A DNA stretch of 64,000 nt from Eonycteris spelaea. Its lineage: Eukaryota; Chordata; Mammalia; Chiroptera; Pteropodidae. The notes under the pieces are model-generated. The model searched no databases. It saw only the letters and a program-made list of their open reading frames with translations, and was not told where the DNA came from. How positions within the stretch are numbered: position 1 is the first letter of the stretch; the number at the start of each line of letters is the position of its first letter. Below are positions 1 to 12,004 of the stretch, in pieces. A program made the translations under genes and the position numbers. The DNA lies in the NCBI GenBank assembly GCA_003508835.1, contig PUFA01000068.1, positions 6,138,001-6,202,000 of the forward strand, written 5' to 3'.

Positions 1-839
1 GAATGAAATTTATAAATTATTTCCCCTTACATTCATAGCAAATGTTATAATGAGTAAAAAGTCTGACTATATTTTACTGTTGAATAATTTCCTTTGGCTA
101 TATCCCAAAGAAAGGGGCAGCTGGATTAAAAGGCTTGGACATATTGTTGACTCTCTTTCTCAATTTTTGACTTCTCAGAACTGATTGACTCTGCACTCAA
201 AGGTGGGCATAGAAGGCATAGGGAAAAATCTGGGAACATGTGGGTCCCAGGTTCAGGGTGTTCCATACTGATGGCATTGCCAGCCCCACCGAGTCACAGG
301 TACCAAAGTAAGATCTAGAAAATTTCAAGGAATGTACTTCACAGTTTGGGCCCCCTTGAGGCATAGGAAAGGCAGTATTGTCCTAGCTAAAAAATTGTAT
401 TTCAGCCCTCAAAATAACTCACTTTGTGAAATGAGGTAAATTTCTCTGAACTATAGCTTCCTTAAATACATGTAAGGAAGAAAATGCATATTAATAAGGG
501 TAAAATGAAATAATGTATTTAAGACATTCTATACCTAAAATATTTTATATATTCAAAAAGTTAAACTCTTTTTTCTTTTTAAAATGTCAAATTTCTGTTT
601 CACTTTCTGAAGGATTTTTCCTAGATTTTTAATAGAGGAAAAATGACCACAAGCAAAATTTTGGAGGTGAATTTTTATGCCTGGGGCTTCCTCTGTTTTA
701 ATCCCTTTTCCCTTTGGTTCACTGTGCCTTGAGTACTCTCGCTATTCTTTTTCTCTAAACATATTCCTGGGGATAAATCTGAATAAGTTATTCATATACT
801 AGTATGAAGATGTGTCACTTTATTTTGACTCTTAGTAAT
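1..839. other. Unique AT-rich sequence, no gene seen
   Basis: I see no repeat family, RNA gene or convincing exon here. A weak MIR-like flavour around 420-530 is too degraded to call. Confidence 0.5.
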
Positions 840-1510
840 TTATTATATTGAATAAGTATTTATTAAGTACTTCTTTATCAGATATTATCATAGACACTGG
901 AGACAAAGTGACAACAGGGCCAGATTCATATTGTGTGTGACCTGCACCATCACACAGGGTCCTGTTCTCATAAAAGTACCATGCTTGGTTCAATGCTCTG
1001 CTATCTTCATTTTGAAATTCTTAATAACTTTTCAATAAGGAATACACATTTTTATTTTACACTGGACATTACAAATTATGTAGCTGGTCCTGAGTTTTAA
1101 ACCGAAAACTTATACTTTCTTCTCTGAGTAAGCTTTCAAGGTACACATGCATTTAAAATAAAAAACTAATAAGAAATCAATAATATATAAACTTCTAAAA
1201 AGGAAGGATTATTATTTAAGATAGAGACAGAAGGTAAAGCTAATTAAGACTGGGGAAGAGCAATTAGGAAGGCCTCTTTCAGAATGTGAGTTGACACTTG
1301 AAAGATGAATAGGATTCAGTTATATTAGCAGCTAAAAAGAAGAAAGAAGCAGCAATATTTATAAGCCTTGAGGAAGATAAAAGCTTGATACTTCCAAGGA
1401 AGTAAGATAGTCTGAGATTAACTTGGAGAAGGAGGCAGGGACCAGATCACACAGAATTTTGTAGTCCAAAGCACAAATTTCATGTTTTATGCCATGCAGA
1501 ATTGAGAAAC
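840..1510 (-). repeat. L2 LINE relic, split in two
   Basis: Positions 840-916 read as the reverse complement of an L2 3' end (the TATTTATTAAGTACTT type). Positions 1190-1510 continue with L2 antisense phrases such as GAAAGATGAATAGGA and ACCAGATCACACAGAATTTTG. The gap between them holds a different old element. L2 is a long-dead mammalian LINE. Assignment is by remembered consensus, and the edges are approximate. Confidence 0.6.
917..1100. mobile_element. Unidentified old element inside L2, possibly hAT-type
   Basis: About 180 bp separates the two L2 halves. Phrases such as GGGTCCTGTTCTC and ATTATGTAGCTGGTCCTG recall an old non-autonomous DNA transposon, but I cannot name the family and see no clear terminal inverted repeats. 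It could also be unalignable L2. Confidence 0.3.
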
Positions 1511-1518
1511 TAAACAAA

Positions 1519-1536
1519 GTGTGTGTGTGTGTGTGT

Positions 1537-1569
<33 letters not shown>
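1519..1569 (+). repeat. (TG)n(CG)n(TG)n alternating purine-pyrimidine tract
   Basis: About 20 bases of TG repeat lead into an uninterrupted CG block at about 1539-1553, then TG again. Alternating GC/GT of this length is a classic left-handed (Z) DNA former. It sits at the edge of the L2 relic. A minus-strand reading frame across it encodes only Thr-His/Ala-Arg repeats and is not a gene. Confidence 0.95.
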
Positions 1570-1979
1570 GTCTGCGTGTGTGCACACACAATTACTAATA
1601 TGAGGGACATATGACTCTTAGTGACTCCCAAATACTATTCTGAATGTGGTCATGGCTATAAGGAAGACCAGACAGAAGATGTTGATGTTCTCTGTAAAAG
1701 AGAAGTCAGAAAGGTAGTTATTTGGGAAGACAGTGTGAGATTTCTGCTTTGAAATGAAGCATGTGTCTCAATATTTTTAGATATTTACTCTTAAAAATGT
1801 GTGTTTTAACTTTTTCCTGAGAATCTTAAACACAGCTCTTGCTCCTGGCTATGTACTCTGTTTCTTTTGGGAGAGTGATAGTCTATTCCTTTATTTCTCA
1901 CCCAGCCAACTGGAATAATGCACTGGTCCAATCCATATTCCTCAAGGTTCTCAGAGAATGCAGAAAGAATAGATGGTCG

Positions 1980-2477
1980 TGATGGTTAATTTTACTGCTT
2001 GACTGAGCTAAGGGATGCCTAAATAGCTGGTAAAATAATTATTTCTGTGTGCGTCTTTGAAGGTGCTTCTGGAAGAGGTTCAGCATTTGACTGGGTAGAC
2101 TGAGTAAAGAGTTCAGCCCTCACCAATGATGGCAGGCATCATCCAATCTGTTGGGTGTCTGAATAGAACGGAGGGTGAAAGAAGGAAAAAATCCCTCTCT
2201 CCTGAAGTTAGACCATCCGTTTTTTTTTCTGCCTTTGGGACATTGGAGCTCCTGACGCTCAAGCCTTTGGCCTCAAACTAGGAGTTACCCCATCATCTCC
2301 CACAGCTCTCAGGCTTTTGGGTGAATACTGGTTTATACCACTGGTTTTCTTGGTTCTGCAACTTGTGGATAGCAGATTGTAGAACTACTTGTCCTCTATT
2401 ACCAAGTGAGTCAGTTCTATATTAAGTTCCTATATAATCTAATGGGTCTGTTTCTTTGAAGAACCCTAACTAATACA
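1980..2477 (+). mobile_element. Solo ERVL LTR, MLT2-like
   Basis: It starts TGATGGTTAATTTTA and ends GAACCCTAACTAATACA, the 5' and 3' hallmarks of mammalian ERVL LTRs of the MLT2 type, with the expected TG...CA ends and a length of about 500 bp. Interior phrases (GCTAAGGGATGCC, CAATGATGGCAGGCATCATCCAATC) also fit. No internal retroviral sequence adjoins it, so it is a solo LTR. I see no clean 5-bp target duplication. The subfamily is uncertain. Confidence 0.75.
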
Positions 2478-2939
2478 ATAGTACGGATGATGGGACATTA
2501 TCAGGAGAATATTGAAGAATATGCCCTCCACTCAGAAATTGAGTAGATGTAAAACTAACATGCAAAACAGCTTCAGTTAATGATTAATGACAGCAAAAGG
2601 ATTAGTTTTCATTAATATGGGGCTAACCTATATTTTTGGATAGAGTATAAACCTATATAAATTTATTAGCAGTTAAAATATATGCATAACCACAGTGAGA
2701 ACTTGAAAAAATTATTCACTCCCTCAAGCCTAGTCAAGCGAGAAATGGGTATAAAAATATTTTCTTGGACTCCTTGTCTTTAATAATCTTACGCTGCCTC
2801 TTTCCTAAATACTCCTTTCCATCTGTCTTGTAACAATTTCTTATTTCTTATCACTTGGCTCAGCCAGCCTTCACAGTCCCCAATCTTCCTGCACCTAGCT
2901 TAAGTGCTACTCCTGTTTGTCTTTGAAGAATTCTAGGCT
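2478..2939. other. Unique sequence, no gene seen
   Basis: No feature is recognised. The last 150 bases are pyrimidine-rich and could be the degraded body of the L2 that follows. Confidence 0.45.
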
Positions 2940-3125
2940 TTCTTCTCCTAGAGATTATTATTTTATTATTTTGAAATGGACTGTTTACTTGTCTCCTTCC
3001 CTCTCCAGACTATAATTTCCTGAGAGCTGAGAGAACTTAATCTCTGGATCCAGTACATTGGACATTGCCCAGGGTAGCTTTAAATCAACTAGGCTGAATA
3101 ATTGCTTGAATAAATGAGTTAGTTA
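2940..3125 (+). repeat. L2 LINE 3' end
   Basis: The stretch ACTTGTCTCCTTCCCTCTCC followed by AGACTATAATTTCCTGAGAG and AATTGCTTGAATAAATGAG follows the order of the L2 3' end (CTCC..AGACTGTAAGCTCC..GAGGGC..AATAAATG). Diverged. Confidence 0.55.
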
Positions 3126-3624
3126 CACATAGAAGTGTTATGAAAAATTTGCCAGATAATACATACAAAAGTACTTAGAACAGTGGCTCAGTGAATGTGA
3201 TCAGCAAATAAAAGCTGACATGGAATGCAAACTTTTTCTTAAGCTCTTTATGTCTTTGATTACACGTGAGTAGACTGTAAGTCCAAAGACATAGACGTGC
3301 ACCAATCCATGAAGCTCAAGTCGGGGAGAAAAGATTTTCTAAGGAAGGGACATGATTTTGAAAACTTGATCCTTTGTAAGTATTTCATTGATTCCACTCC
3401 CCTTCTAAGACTTATCAACATGTTCAACAGAAGACTTGCACAAGAGAATCTTTTTATAAGACTCTTTGGAAATGGGTAAGATCTTTTGTTGCTGATTTTA
3501 TGTTTTAAAAAATAAGTGGCAAAGAATGCTTCTAATTGGACTCAAAGCTATTATTTATAGCAATATTTGATTACTTGATTTATAAATAGAGGGTAAGGCA
3601 ACATGTTTGAGATTACTCAAGCTA

Positions 3625-3760
3625 AAGCCAGGAGAGCAAATTCTCTTCCCTGTCACATCACTAACTTGTTCTATGATTATAAACAAGTTGCAAGCTGCCT
3701 GACCTCTTTGGTTCTTAAAGTATTGTTATGCACATCAGATAATTTATTTTCTTTCCTTTT
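3625..3760 (+). repeat. MIR SINE fragment
   Basis: TGTCACATCACTAACTTGTT and AAACAAGTTGCAAGCTGCCT match the MIR core (CTGCCACTTACTAGCTGTGTGACC..GGCAAGTTACTTAACC) loosely. A short (TTCC)n run at 3760-3783 follows. Confidence 0.45.
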
Positions 3761-4079
3761 TCCTTCCTTCCTTCCTTTATTCCTCTAGTTTTTTTTCTTT
3801 CACTTTATTTTTATTCTAGTAGGAACACTGAGAATCGTAAGAAGTATTCAAGTGTTCATTTTAGTGCACTATATTATTCTGGCAATAAATGCATATCAAT
3901 CAGAGGAAAATATTTTTTGCTACTCTAGAAAATTTTAAGAAATATATATTTTCAGTAAATCTTCATCTCAAATTTTTATCTCATCGTTTAAAAAATTGCA
4001 GTACCCTGTCGTGACTGTTAATGCTCTAGTATTAACATTTATTAACACTTTTACTGATGAAAAGAATCAATACTAAAAG

Positions 4080-5000
4080 TCATATCAGAATTGTTAAATT
4101 TCAGGAAGTTGTTTTGCTCTGTAATCTCTTTGGCAGAATGGCTGACTCCTTATTCTCTCCCATTTAATATAATGACAGTATGGTGTAAAAAAAAATCAAG
4201 TCTAGATGGAGAGAACGATCAAGACTCGATAGGACACAAAGTATGCTGAACGCCATACCAAAAGGAAAGCCCGGAAAATTATGAAATGTTGATAGTACAA
4301 TTCTATGCCATGTCTCCTTGCTGCCAAAACCTGAGGATACAGAATCCAGTGAAAGAGCTGCCCTGGACTTTCAATTCTGTATATAATTTGTAACAAGTTT
4401 TCTCTTACAAGGCCAAGTCCTGAGCAGTCAGTTTCTGAGTCTTTCTTATCTTTTCCTCTTGGGTTGATAACTGGCATTCCATTTCATATGCAGCAGCATT
4501 ATCATTATGTGCAGATATTTCATTGCAAGCTGCCATTATTGAGAATGTAGACTGCCGGAAGCCTACTAGTTGGCATCCTGCAGAATGCTTGAAGTGGTCA
4601 AGGCATCATCTTCAAAATCCATCTGTCTCCCATTTTATACCACTTTTCTTCCCACTACTTTTGGCTTAATCAAAATCAAGTGGAATTCTCTTTCCATCCA
4701 TACTCATAATCTTCTCTGGCACATCTGGGTGGGAAGTCAGTGTTGAATTTAACATAGTTCCTTGGACAGCTCTAGTGCCTGATCCACCAGGAAAAGCAAA
4801 AGCTGGTGAAACAGACGTGAAATCTGCCTTCTATCTCAGAACACTCCTAAGCGAGATGAATGTCTTTCACAGGGAAATTCTATTTATATCAGGAAGAAGA
4901 TACTTTAAATGGCTTCTTCCCGGGGAAGAAAAGAAATCAAGAGAACTCCATAAAAACCTAATATAGACTATCCCCCATTCTAGGAAACTTATTCAGAAGT
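4080..5000. other. Unique, relatively GC-balanced block; possible conserved noncoding sequence
   Basis: This 0.9 kb is less AT-rich and less repetitive than its surroundings and matches no repeat family I know. It has short reading frames on both strands (4202-4477 minus, 4775-4966 plus) with no recognisable domain or splice context. An ancient unrecognised repeat is the alternative to a regulatory element. Confidence 0.25.
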
Positions 5001-5250
5001 GTCTTCCAAACTCTGACTTAATGTTTTGTACTTGGGTTCATTTTTATTTGGATCTAACTCCACTAGAATGATAACATGTTTGGATAATCTAACTAGTAAT
5101 TTTTGTAACCACTATACTCTCTCTGATTGGCTTCCTTGGGCTCCATGTACTGCAGATCACAGGTGAATGATGCCTCATCCTGCGTTATATCATGACTGCT
5201 GCTATGCAGCACTGCCCAGGCCTCAGTCTCTCTAGAAGCCCACTAAACTA

Positions 5251-5272
5251 GGGGTGGGTGGTGGGGGGGGGG
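5251..5272 (+). other. G-run with G-quadruplex potential
   Basis: GGGGTGGGTGGTGGGGGGGGGG contains at least four runs of three or more G on the plus strand with loops of 1-4 nt, enough for an intramolecular quadruplex. No gene or promoter is visible next to it. Confidence 0.7.
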
Positions 5273-5399
5273 TTGAAATCCAAAATTACAGATAAGTGAT
5301 TAGTAGAAAATGAAAATACTCTCCTTTATCTCAGGAGTTAAGAGATGAGTAATAGGCCCTCAGAGAAACAATCCAACTTGTACATATTTGAGTTGATGA

Positions 5400-6215
5400 T
5401 TTTTAAAATTTTAGTGCTTTTTAAAATGTTTTAAATAAGGTATAATTTATATACAGAACTAATTATTTTCTTTTTAATGGAATTCTCTAAGTTTCAAAAA
5501 ATGTTGCCAATCATATAGCTACTACCACAATCAAGATGTAGAGCAGCTCTCTCATTCCCCAAAGTTCCCTGGTGCCCCTTTGCAGACAGGTCCTTCCTTC
5601 ACCCCAGACTCTGGCAACTGTAGACCTGTTTTTATCTCTTAACAGTACTGACTTTGAAAAAAATGCAATAAAAATGTAAGCATTTAGAATGTTGCATTTT
5701 GGAACTGGCTGCTTTTTGCATATTATTTCAGATTCATCCTTGTTGTTGCCTGTATCCATAATTTACATCTTTTTATTACTAAGTAGTATTCCATTATATG
5801 TTTGCACCATAGTTTGTTTATCCATTCCCCAGTTCAGTGACATTTAATTGCCAGTTTTCAGCATTCGCATACAGGTTTTTGTGTAAACACAGTTTTCATT
5901 TCACTTGGGGAAATATCTAGGGGTGGAATTGCTGAAACATATGATAAGTGTCTGTTTAATTTGATAAGAAGCTGCCAAATTGCCTTCCCAAGTGGTGGTG
6001 TCATTCTGCGTTCCCACCAGCCATGTGCTACTAGATGCTCTGCATTGCTTATCACTTTCACACAGCGTCATTTTCTTTTCAAATTATAGTTGTTTTAATA
6101 TGTGTTAGGCAGTTTCTTATTGTAGTTTTATTTTGCAATTTTCTAATGACTAAGGATGTTGAACATCTTTTCATGATCTTTAATTTTCTATTTTGGAATT
6201 ATTTAAGACTTAAGG
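5400..6215 (-). repeat. Old L1M LINE, 3' region
   Basis: The plus strand reads as the antisense of the shared mammalian L1M 3' region: AGTAGTATTCCATTATATG, TTTGTTTATCCATTCCCCAG, GGGGTGGAATTGCTG, AAGCTGCCAAATTGCCTTCC and ATGTTGAACATCTTTTCATG, in the right order. It is truncated and heavily mutated, with no coding capacity. Confidence 0.85.
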
Positions 6216-6600
6216 AAAACAAACATCATGCAAACATCATACATAGAATAGACATTCTGCAATTAATATTTTACCACCTGTACTTTGTCATGTTATCTCT
6301 CACTATATAATATTTACACATTTATAGTCACACTATAAATGGTATGATTTTATATGATATGATATTTATGATATATTTACATAATATTTTTTCTAAGTGT
6401 TTTTAGAGCAACTTATATACATAATGTTCCTTTATTGTTGAATTTAGTGTATGTTTCTTAAAAACAAGAATGTTCTCTTAGATAACCATAGAATAATCAT
6501 CAAATCATGAAATTAAAATTACTGTCAAAGATTTTATTCAATTTCAGCAATTATTTGAATAACATCTTGTGTATATGTGTGTGTGTACACATTTCTTTCC
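6216..6600. other. AT-rich linker between two L1 relics
   Basis: No gene or clear repeat is seen. It includes a short imperfect GATAT/TATGATAT-type run near 6350-6380 and may be unalignable L1. Confidence 0.4.
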
Positions 6601-7297
6601 CTTGTTTTAGATCTAATCTGAGATTGTACAGGGTAATTACTTCTCGTATATTTTTATTCTTTAATCTGAAATTTTTTTTGGTGTTTTTTGTTTTTTATAA
6701 CTTTAAAAGATTTTAAGTATACAGGGTGCTTATTTTATAGACTGACTCTTAGTTTGAGTTTATCTGATGTTTCCTCATGATTAACTGTTTCTTTTACACT
6801 CTTGGCAGGAATATTACAAAAATGATATTTTGTTATTCCCAGTGCATTATAATATCAGGTACACTGTGTTGGTTTGTATGATTTCTGATAATATTAACAT
6901 TGATCACTTATTTAATGTAGTATCTATACGATTTCCCTGTTGCAACTTTATATTTTTTCTCTTTGAAGGTAATGCACACTTTAGAGGAGCTACTTTAATA
7001 CTATCAATCTCCTGTTACTTTTCAAACTCTAATTCACTAATGTTAGCATCCAGTGATGATCTATGATGGAATCAGTTAATACTATGATGGCTGCTAATTG
7101 GTCACTTTCTAATTCCATATTCTTTCCTCAATTAGTAGTTGGCATTCTAATACAGAAAGAGTTTTTGCTTCTCTCTTACTTATTTATATATTCATTTATT
7201 TACATCAGTTTGTGCTCTTGCATTTTTGTCTAATCCTTTGGATTATCATCTCAGATTTGGAATGGTCAAGCTGTCACAGATTTGGCCAGAGCGAGCT

Positions 7298-7341
7298 TTT
7301 TCGACCTGGTTCCTGTTTCTTTTCGACCTGGTTCCTGTCTC
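7298..7341 (+). repeat. 22-bp tandem duplication inside L1 3' UTR
   Basis: The unit TTTTCGACCTGGTTCCTGT(T/C)TC is present twice back to back (7298-7319, 7320-7341) with one mismatch. The near identity means the duplication is much younger than the diverged L1 around it. Confidence 0.95.
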
Positions 7342-7578
7342 CATAATTTTTTGAAACTTTTTTCCCCCACAAAATGATCCAGACTCATCTTGTACTTTTT
7401 CTGCCTCAGTTCTGGAACAATATATTTCTCCAGAAACCCAATTTTTATTTTAATTATTTTTTAGTAGATATTTTAGATTAGAAACCATGATTCAGTACCT
7501 GATGGGCTTGTTGTTATTATATTATCCCTGCTCCTAGTTTTCCTCAGCAAACAAAGGTAGGGCATATAAATATACAGA

Positions 7579-7617
7579 TACACACACACACACATACACA
7601 TACATACATACACACAT
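7579..7617 (+). repeat. Imperfect (CA)n/(CATA)n microsatellite
   Basis: A CA run grades into CATA repeats and is followed by TATC/TATG-rich sequence up to about 7650. It lies in the L1 3' UTR at the place where L1M copies often have a simple-sequence zone. Confidence 0.9.
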
Positions 7618-8639
7618 TTATTTGTATCTATGTATCTACTTATCTATTTTAAACATGTCTATGCTTATAAACATGGCTATGTTACCTCCAATGCCAATCC
7701 AACACCACATGATTTATTCTGTTTGTACCCCTTTGATGGTGTAACTCCTTTCCCCAGCAGTGAGGAGCCTACAATTATACTTACTGTAAGATAATTATTT
7801 ATTTTCTAAGTCCTGAATATACAAGAAGTAGTTTCAGAATTTTCTACACATACCATTAAGGAAAACAACTCCACTAATAAGAATTTACTATTTATTTCTA
7901 GTTCTTTTTGCTTCAGTCTGAGGTTATAATGTCAGAATACTGGGTCCAAAAATGTAATTGTTTTCTTTTCTTTTTTGTTTTAACCCTTTTAATTTGGTTA
8001 TTAATGTCAAGTCAATTAGGTTCATTGTTTATGTTCATATTCTATTTTAAGATTTCTAACATCTTTGTTTATTTGTTTATTTGACTATGTAAAACTTTAG
8101 CATTGTTTCAAAAGTCAGACCTGTACAGTGAGGTATACTCAGAGACATGCCACTCTCCTGCCATACATTTCTTATCCTTCTTATCCAATTCCTAATGTCT
8201 GCTATAAGTAACCAACCTTATTAATTTCTAGTTTATCTTTTCACTGTTTATTTTTTCAAAAATGAACAGATTCATGAAGGATCATTTTGACTGCATATTT
8301 ACTATTTTCCATGTCTTCCTTCTCCAAAGACATGATTCTATAGAACTAGTACATTTTCCTCATGTGGAAATTCACTGTGATTGATATCCATTGTCTTTGA
8401 AATATTATAAGCTCTTACTCAATATAGAATTAGTACATAAAATAAGCAAGCTAAATTCATAATCTATATTACATACATATATCATCTTACATACATATTT
8501 GTATATTTGTAATTATATCTCCTTAAAACTTGCTAAGACCTCATCTTGTCTCAGATTTATTCAAAACAGAAAACAATTCCTTATTTAATAACATGTCATA
8601 AAATCTATTTATAAATCTATAAAATCCTTTTTTAACAGA

Positions 8640-9225
8640 TGTGGGCAGTTTGACTCTAAAGGTTTATAAGTTCTTTAGTCGACAAAACTATGTAATGGCT
8701 TGGCTAACATTATTAACAGTCACCTTTTGGACTCTACCTTTCTGGCTCAACATCACATCAATGAGGACACCTCTATTTTTGCATAGATCATATTGCATTT
8801 CAATTATGTGACTTTGTTTCCATCTTCTGTATTGTTCTGTGAGCTACTAGATAACCAAAACGCTGTTTGTTGTTTAATAACTTTTCAGATTGAAAGTGTC
8901 TCTGGAGCTCCTGAAAAGCTAAGGTGTACAAAACTACTAACAGTTTGTTTTAGAATGTTCTAGAAACCACTGCTTTCTTGTTTATTATGTCATTTTATGT
9001 TAGATATGCTTGCTTTTCTTTTGTTAATCTCTCTAAATACCATGTGAAAACCGTTTATAGAGATTTCAGGAACTTTATAAAAAGTCCACATGACTCTGAA
9101 TTTGCTTCCTGAGTTTGATTACATGGGAATAACACCTTTATTCTCTCTGCAAACCACATTCGTCTGACAAAACAATCAGAAGTGCTTTATTTTTTAGATT
9201 GTGGGAGAGAAGTTTTTGCCCTCTG
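8640..9225. other. Unique sequence; possible conserved noncoding element
   Basis: No repeat family is recognised across almost 600 bp. Base composition is more balanced than the surrounding AT-rich DNA. No exon-like reading frame is seen. Confidence 0.25.
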
Positions 9226-9227
9226 TA

Positions 9228-9228
<1 letters not shown>

Positions 9229-9279
<51 letters not shown>
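9229..9279 (+). repeat. (TG)n microsatellite
   Basis: An uninterrupted run of about 25 TG units, probably polymorphic. The minus-strand reading frame over it is a Thr-His repeat artefact. Confidence 0.97.
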
Positions 9280-9280
<1 letters not shown>

Positions 9281-9574
9281 CTTAAACTGACCATAAGGTG
9301 TGGATAATCAACCTTTGTATCTGATCTTTTACCTGCTGAGCAAAATTTAGGAACAGCTTGATGGATGCACTCACCAACTAATGCCCTCATTAATTGTTAA
9401 TTTTGAAGATTATGAGATGCCCCATGACATCAAGTAATTTATTAAGAGAAAATTCTCTGCACATTTTCTTGGTTAATTCTGAAATGAAGGCCACATAGTA
9501 TGGACCTTTTTCTTAGGGTTGGGACAATGAAAAAACAGATAAGTGATTAGTAGATGGATGCAGTAAAAAGGGCA

Positions 9575-9735
9575 CTGAAGTGTAAGTGAAAGGAATTTGT
9601 ATTGCATTCTCAGATTTTGTGTTTACTTGCTGGATAACCTTAGCCAAATGCTCTAACTTATCCTATATCAAATTTCTCGTCTCTAAATATAAAATTATCT
9701 ATTTTTCCTTCCTTTCATCATTAATGTAAATTTCA
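9575..9735 (+). repeat. MIR SINE
   Basis: TTACTTGCTGGATAACCTTAGCCAAATGCTCTAACTTATCC follows the MIR core order (TTACTAGCTGTGTGACCTTGGGCAAGTTACTTAACC) and continues into the CTCGTCTCTAAA segment. Moderately diverged. An L2-like ATTTATTGAGCATCTGC phrase follows at about 9785. Confidence 0.6.
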
Positions 9736-9954
9736 AATTAAATAATATCCAACAATTTATTCATTCACTTATTCATTCATTTAATTTATTGAGCATCTGC
9801 TAAGTTTAGAGCTACTAAAATTCATTAAAAAATTCCAGGTGGGGAGAAAAATTCAAGTTCTATTAATGAAGTAGAAGTTTGGACAATTCTGTGTGTAAAA
9901 GCATTCTTTTACAATAACTGACAAGGAAATAAAGTTGTTTCTCTTTCTCTTAGG

Positions 9955-10512
9955 GAATAGCATCACCATTCATTCAGTCCTACAAGCTGGAAATTTGGGT
10001 GTCATGTGACTCTCTTCCCTTCCTTATATTCATTCACACCATCAAATAAAGGAGTCCTGTTGATTATTCCACTTTAATATTTAAAAAATATTTTTATTTT
10101 GTCCCACTTCTATACTACTGGTGCTCTTTCATCTAACTTCATAAAATCCTGCTCACTGAACGATCTGCTTTCTATCTTTTCCCATTATTCCATTCTTCTT
10201 GTAGAAACTGGATGATCTTTCTAAAAACAAATGTGTTTTTGTAATTTCCTTGTGAAAATCTCTTAAGAGCTTTATTTAGTCATTAGAATAAAATCTAAGT
10301 TTTTAACAGGGATTAAAATCTTTTTCATATATCTTTCTATCTACTATCAAAAGCACCCACTAATTTCCCCACTTATTTTCATGCTGAATCCCCTAAATAG
10401 TATGTAAACTCCCTGAGGGATTATGTGTGCTTATTTTATTGTCATATACCTAGCAACCAGACTGGTTTTTGTTCTGTGGTAGGTGTTCAATAAATCCTTG
10501 TTGTATGGATGG
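9955..10512 (+). repeat. L2 LINE, 3' half
   Basis: The L2 order is clear: GTCCTGTTGATT at 10055, GATGATCTTTCTAAAAACAAA at 10212, AGAATAAAATCTAAGTTTTT, TATGTAAACTCCCTGAGGG, and the 3' terminus GTAGGTGTTCAATAAATCC near 10485. This region encoded the end of the L2 polyprotein and the 3' UTR; it is dead here. Confidence 0.75.
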
Positions 10513-11424
10513 CATTTCCTTCCAATTTTGATAAAACTGTGTTGAATTAAAGTGATTTCCTTTTCTATCTCTGCTGATGCTTGGGATTCAGCCATGGAAA
10601 GAATAATATGGCTTACTATTACTTTAAATTACCTGACACTTTAAGGTTCATAATCTGTACATTGCTATCATACCAATAGAAAAGCAGACATGTTTTATAC
10701 GTTTTACATATCTCACATGATAGTGTGGAGCTTAAAGAAGATTAATTTGCAAAAGTGCAATAAAATCCAAGTGTTCTAAAATGTTAAGGCATTGTTAAGT
10801 TATTATTATTAAGTATTATTATTTACTTAACTCATGTGATATATATTAGAAACATGACCAAATGTGACCCATAGAGTTTGTTCATCTAGTTATCACTGTT
10901 GATTTTAAACTGCTATTTGTCAGTATTGTCTCTTTGTTCTTAGGTTTCCTGATACTTCTCGAATATGCATGAAATATGCATTGCTAATCTAAACAAGGAT
11001 ATGATAAGTCAGGACATCCCATAACTTTAATGATTCTTTTAAGTTGTTGTTGTGTGATGTGTTTTACAAATCTATCGCATGTGGTGATATGGCATGCCCT
11101 GCACCAATAAAGGTCAAGTTAAAAAATTAAGCAAAATGATAAAATTTATATAAGAAAAATATTACTAAACTGTTATTGTGCTGTCTTTAAATGAGCTCTG
11201 CAGCTTTTTCAATGTTTAGAACTATCTGACAATCAGTGATTTCAAATCATTCCAAATGTTTAAGCATTTCTTTTTCCAAAAGGGCAATACATATAGGAGA
11301 TATTTAATAGTCTTCTTTATTTTTTCTACTTTTTAAAGTCAGTGCCTCTTAGGATCCTTCGTTGTTAACTGGAACTCTTCCTCTTTTATCCTTGCCGCTT
11401 AAGACTCTTAAGAACTTTTATCTG
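10513..11424. other. Unique sequence, no gene seen
   Basis: About 0.9 kb with no repeat I can name. The part at 10980-11280 has a mixed, non-simple composition and could be under constraint, but nothing in the sequence proves it. Confidence 0.35.
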
Positions 11425-11580
11425 TTCTTTCTTTTAATTTACTCTTGTGCATTTTCATTATTATAAAACGCTGCATTTATTGAAATTATTTATTTAGGTG
11501 CCAGACTTTACCACTAGAATGGGAGTTTCTTGATGGTAGACAATGTATTTTCATTTTCCAATTTTGTTTATCCATGAATA
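11425..11580 (+). repeat. Probable L2 3' end fragment
   Basis: CCACTAGAATGGGAGTTTCTTGATGGTAGACAATG fits the L2 3' phrase CACTAGAATGTAAGCTCC.TGAGGGCAG. Only this short part is readable. Confidence 0.4.
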
Positions 11581-12004
11581 ATAAATTTGAGATGTTGATC
11601 AGTGGAAGTCATTGTGATATTTGGGAATGCAAAGTTATAAAGAAGATTATTGTTAGAGGGACCCAATAAAATCAAAACGGAACACCACAAATTATCGACT
11701 TCATATCAATATAATTTGGCAAATAAATGATAAATAGATTTTTTTAAAAAACAGACTCAATCCAGAGTTAATTATCTTTCCAAGTTGATGCTTATACTTT
11801 GAAGAAGATATTTACGTTTTTGTGATATATAGCTTTTTCTGTCAATAAAATATCAGTAAAAAAAACCACAAAGTTTTTTTTTTTTAATACATAGTAAGTT
11901 CCCATGATACCACTGGTTTTGTCTGTAATATGAACTAAAGAGTGAAGCCAATGTTAGAAAAAATTTCAACCCAATAATTTAATACAGAAAATAGAGAGGT
12001 GCTA

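Larger units (their letters stand above)
6601..8510 (-). repeat. Old L1M LINE, long 3' UTR
   Basis: The antisense L1M 3' UTR is readable through TTTATCTGATGTTTCCTCATG, AGTAGTTGGCATTCTAATAC, CACAGATTTGGCCAG, GACTCATCTTGTACTTT and AATCCAACACCACATGATTTATTCTG, ending with TAATTTCTAGTTTATC near 8230. The same UTR type recurs at 52.2 kb and 56.4-58.1 kb. It contains a 22-bp tandem duplication (7298-7341) and a CA-rich run (7579-7617). Confidence 0.8.

Noticed and set aside
9187..9390. Thr-His repeat protein on the minus strand
   Set aside because: A translation of the (TG)n microsatellite.
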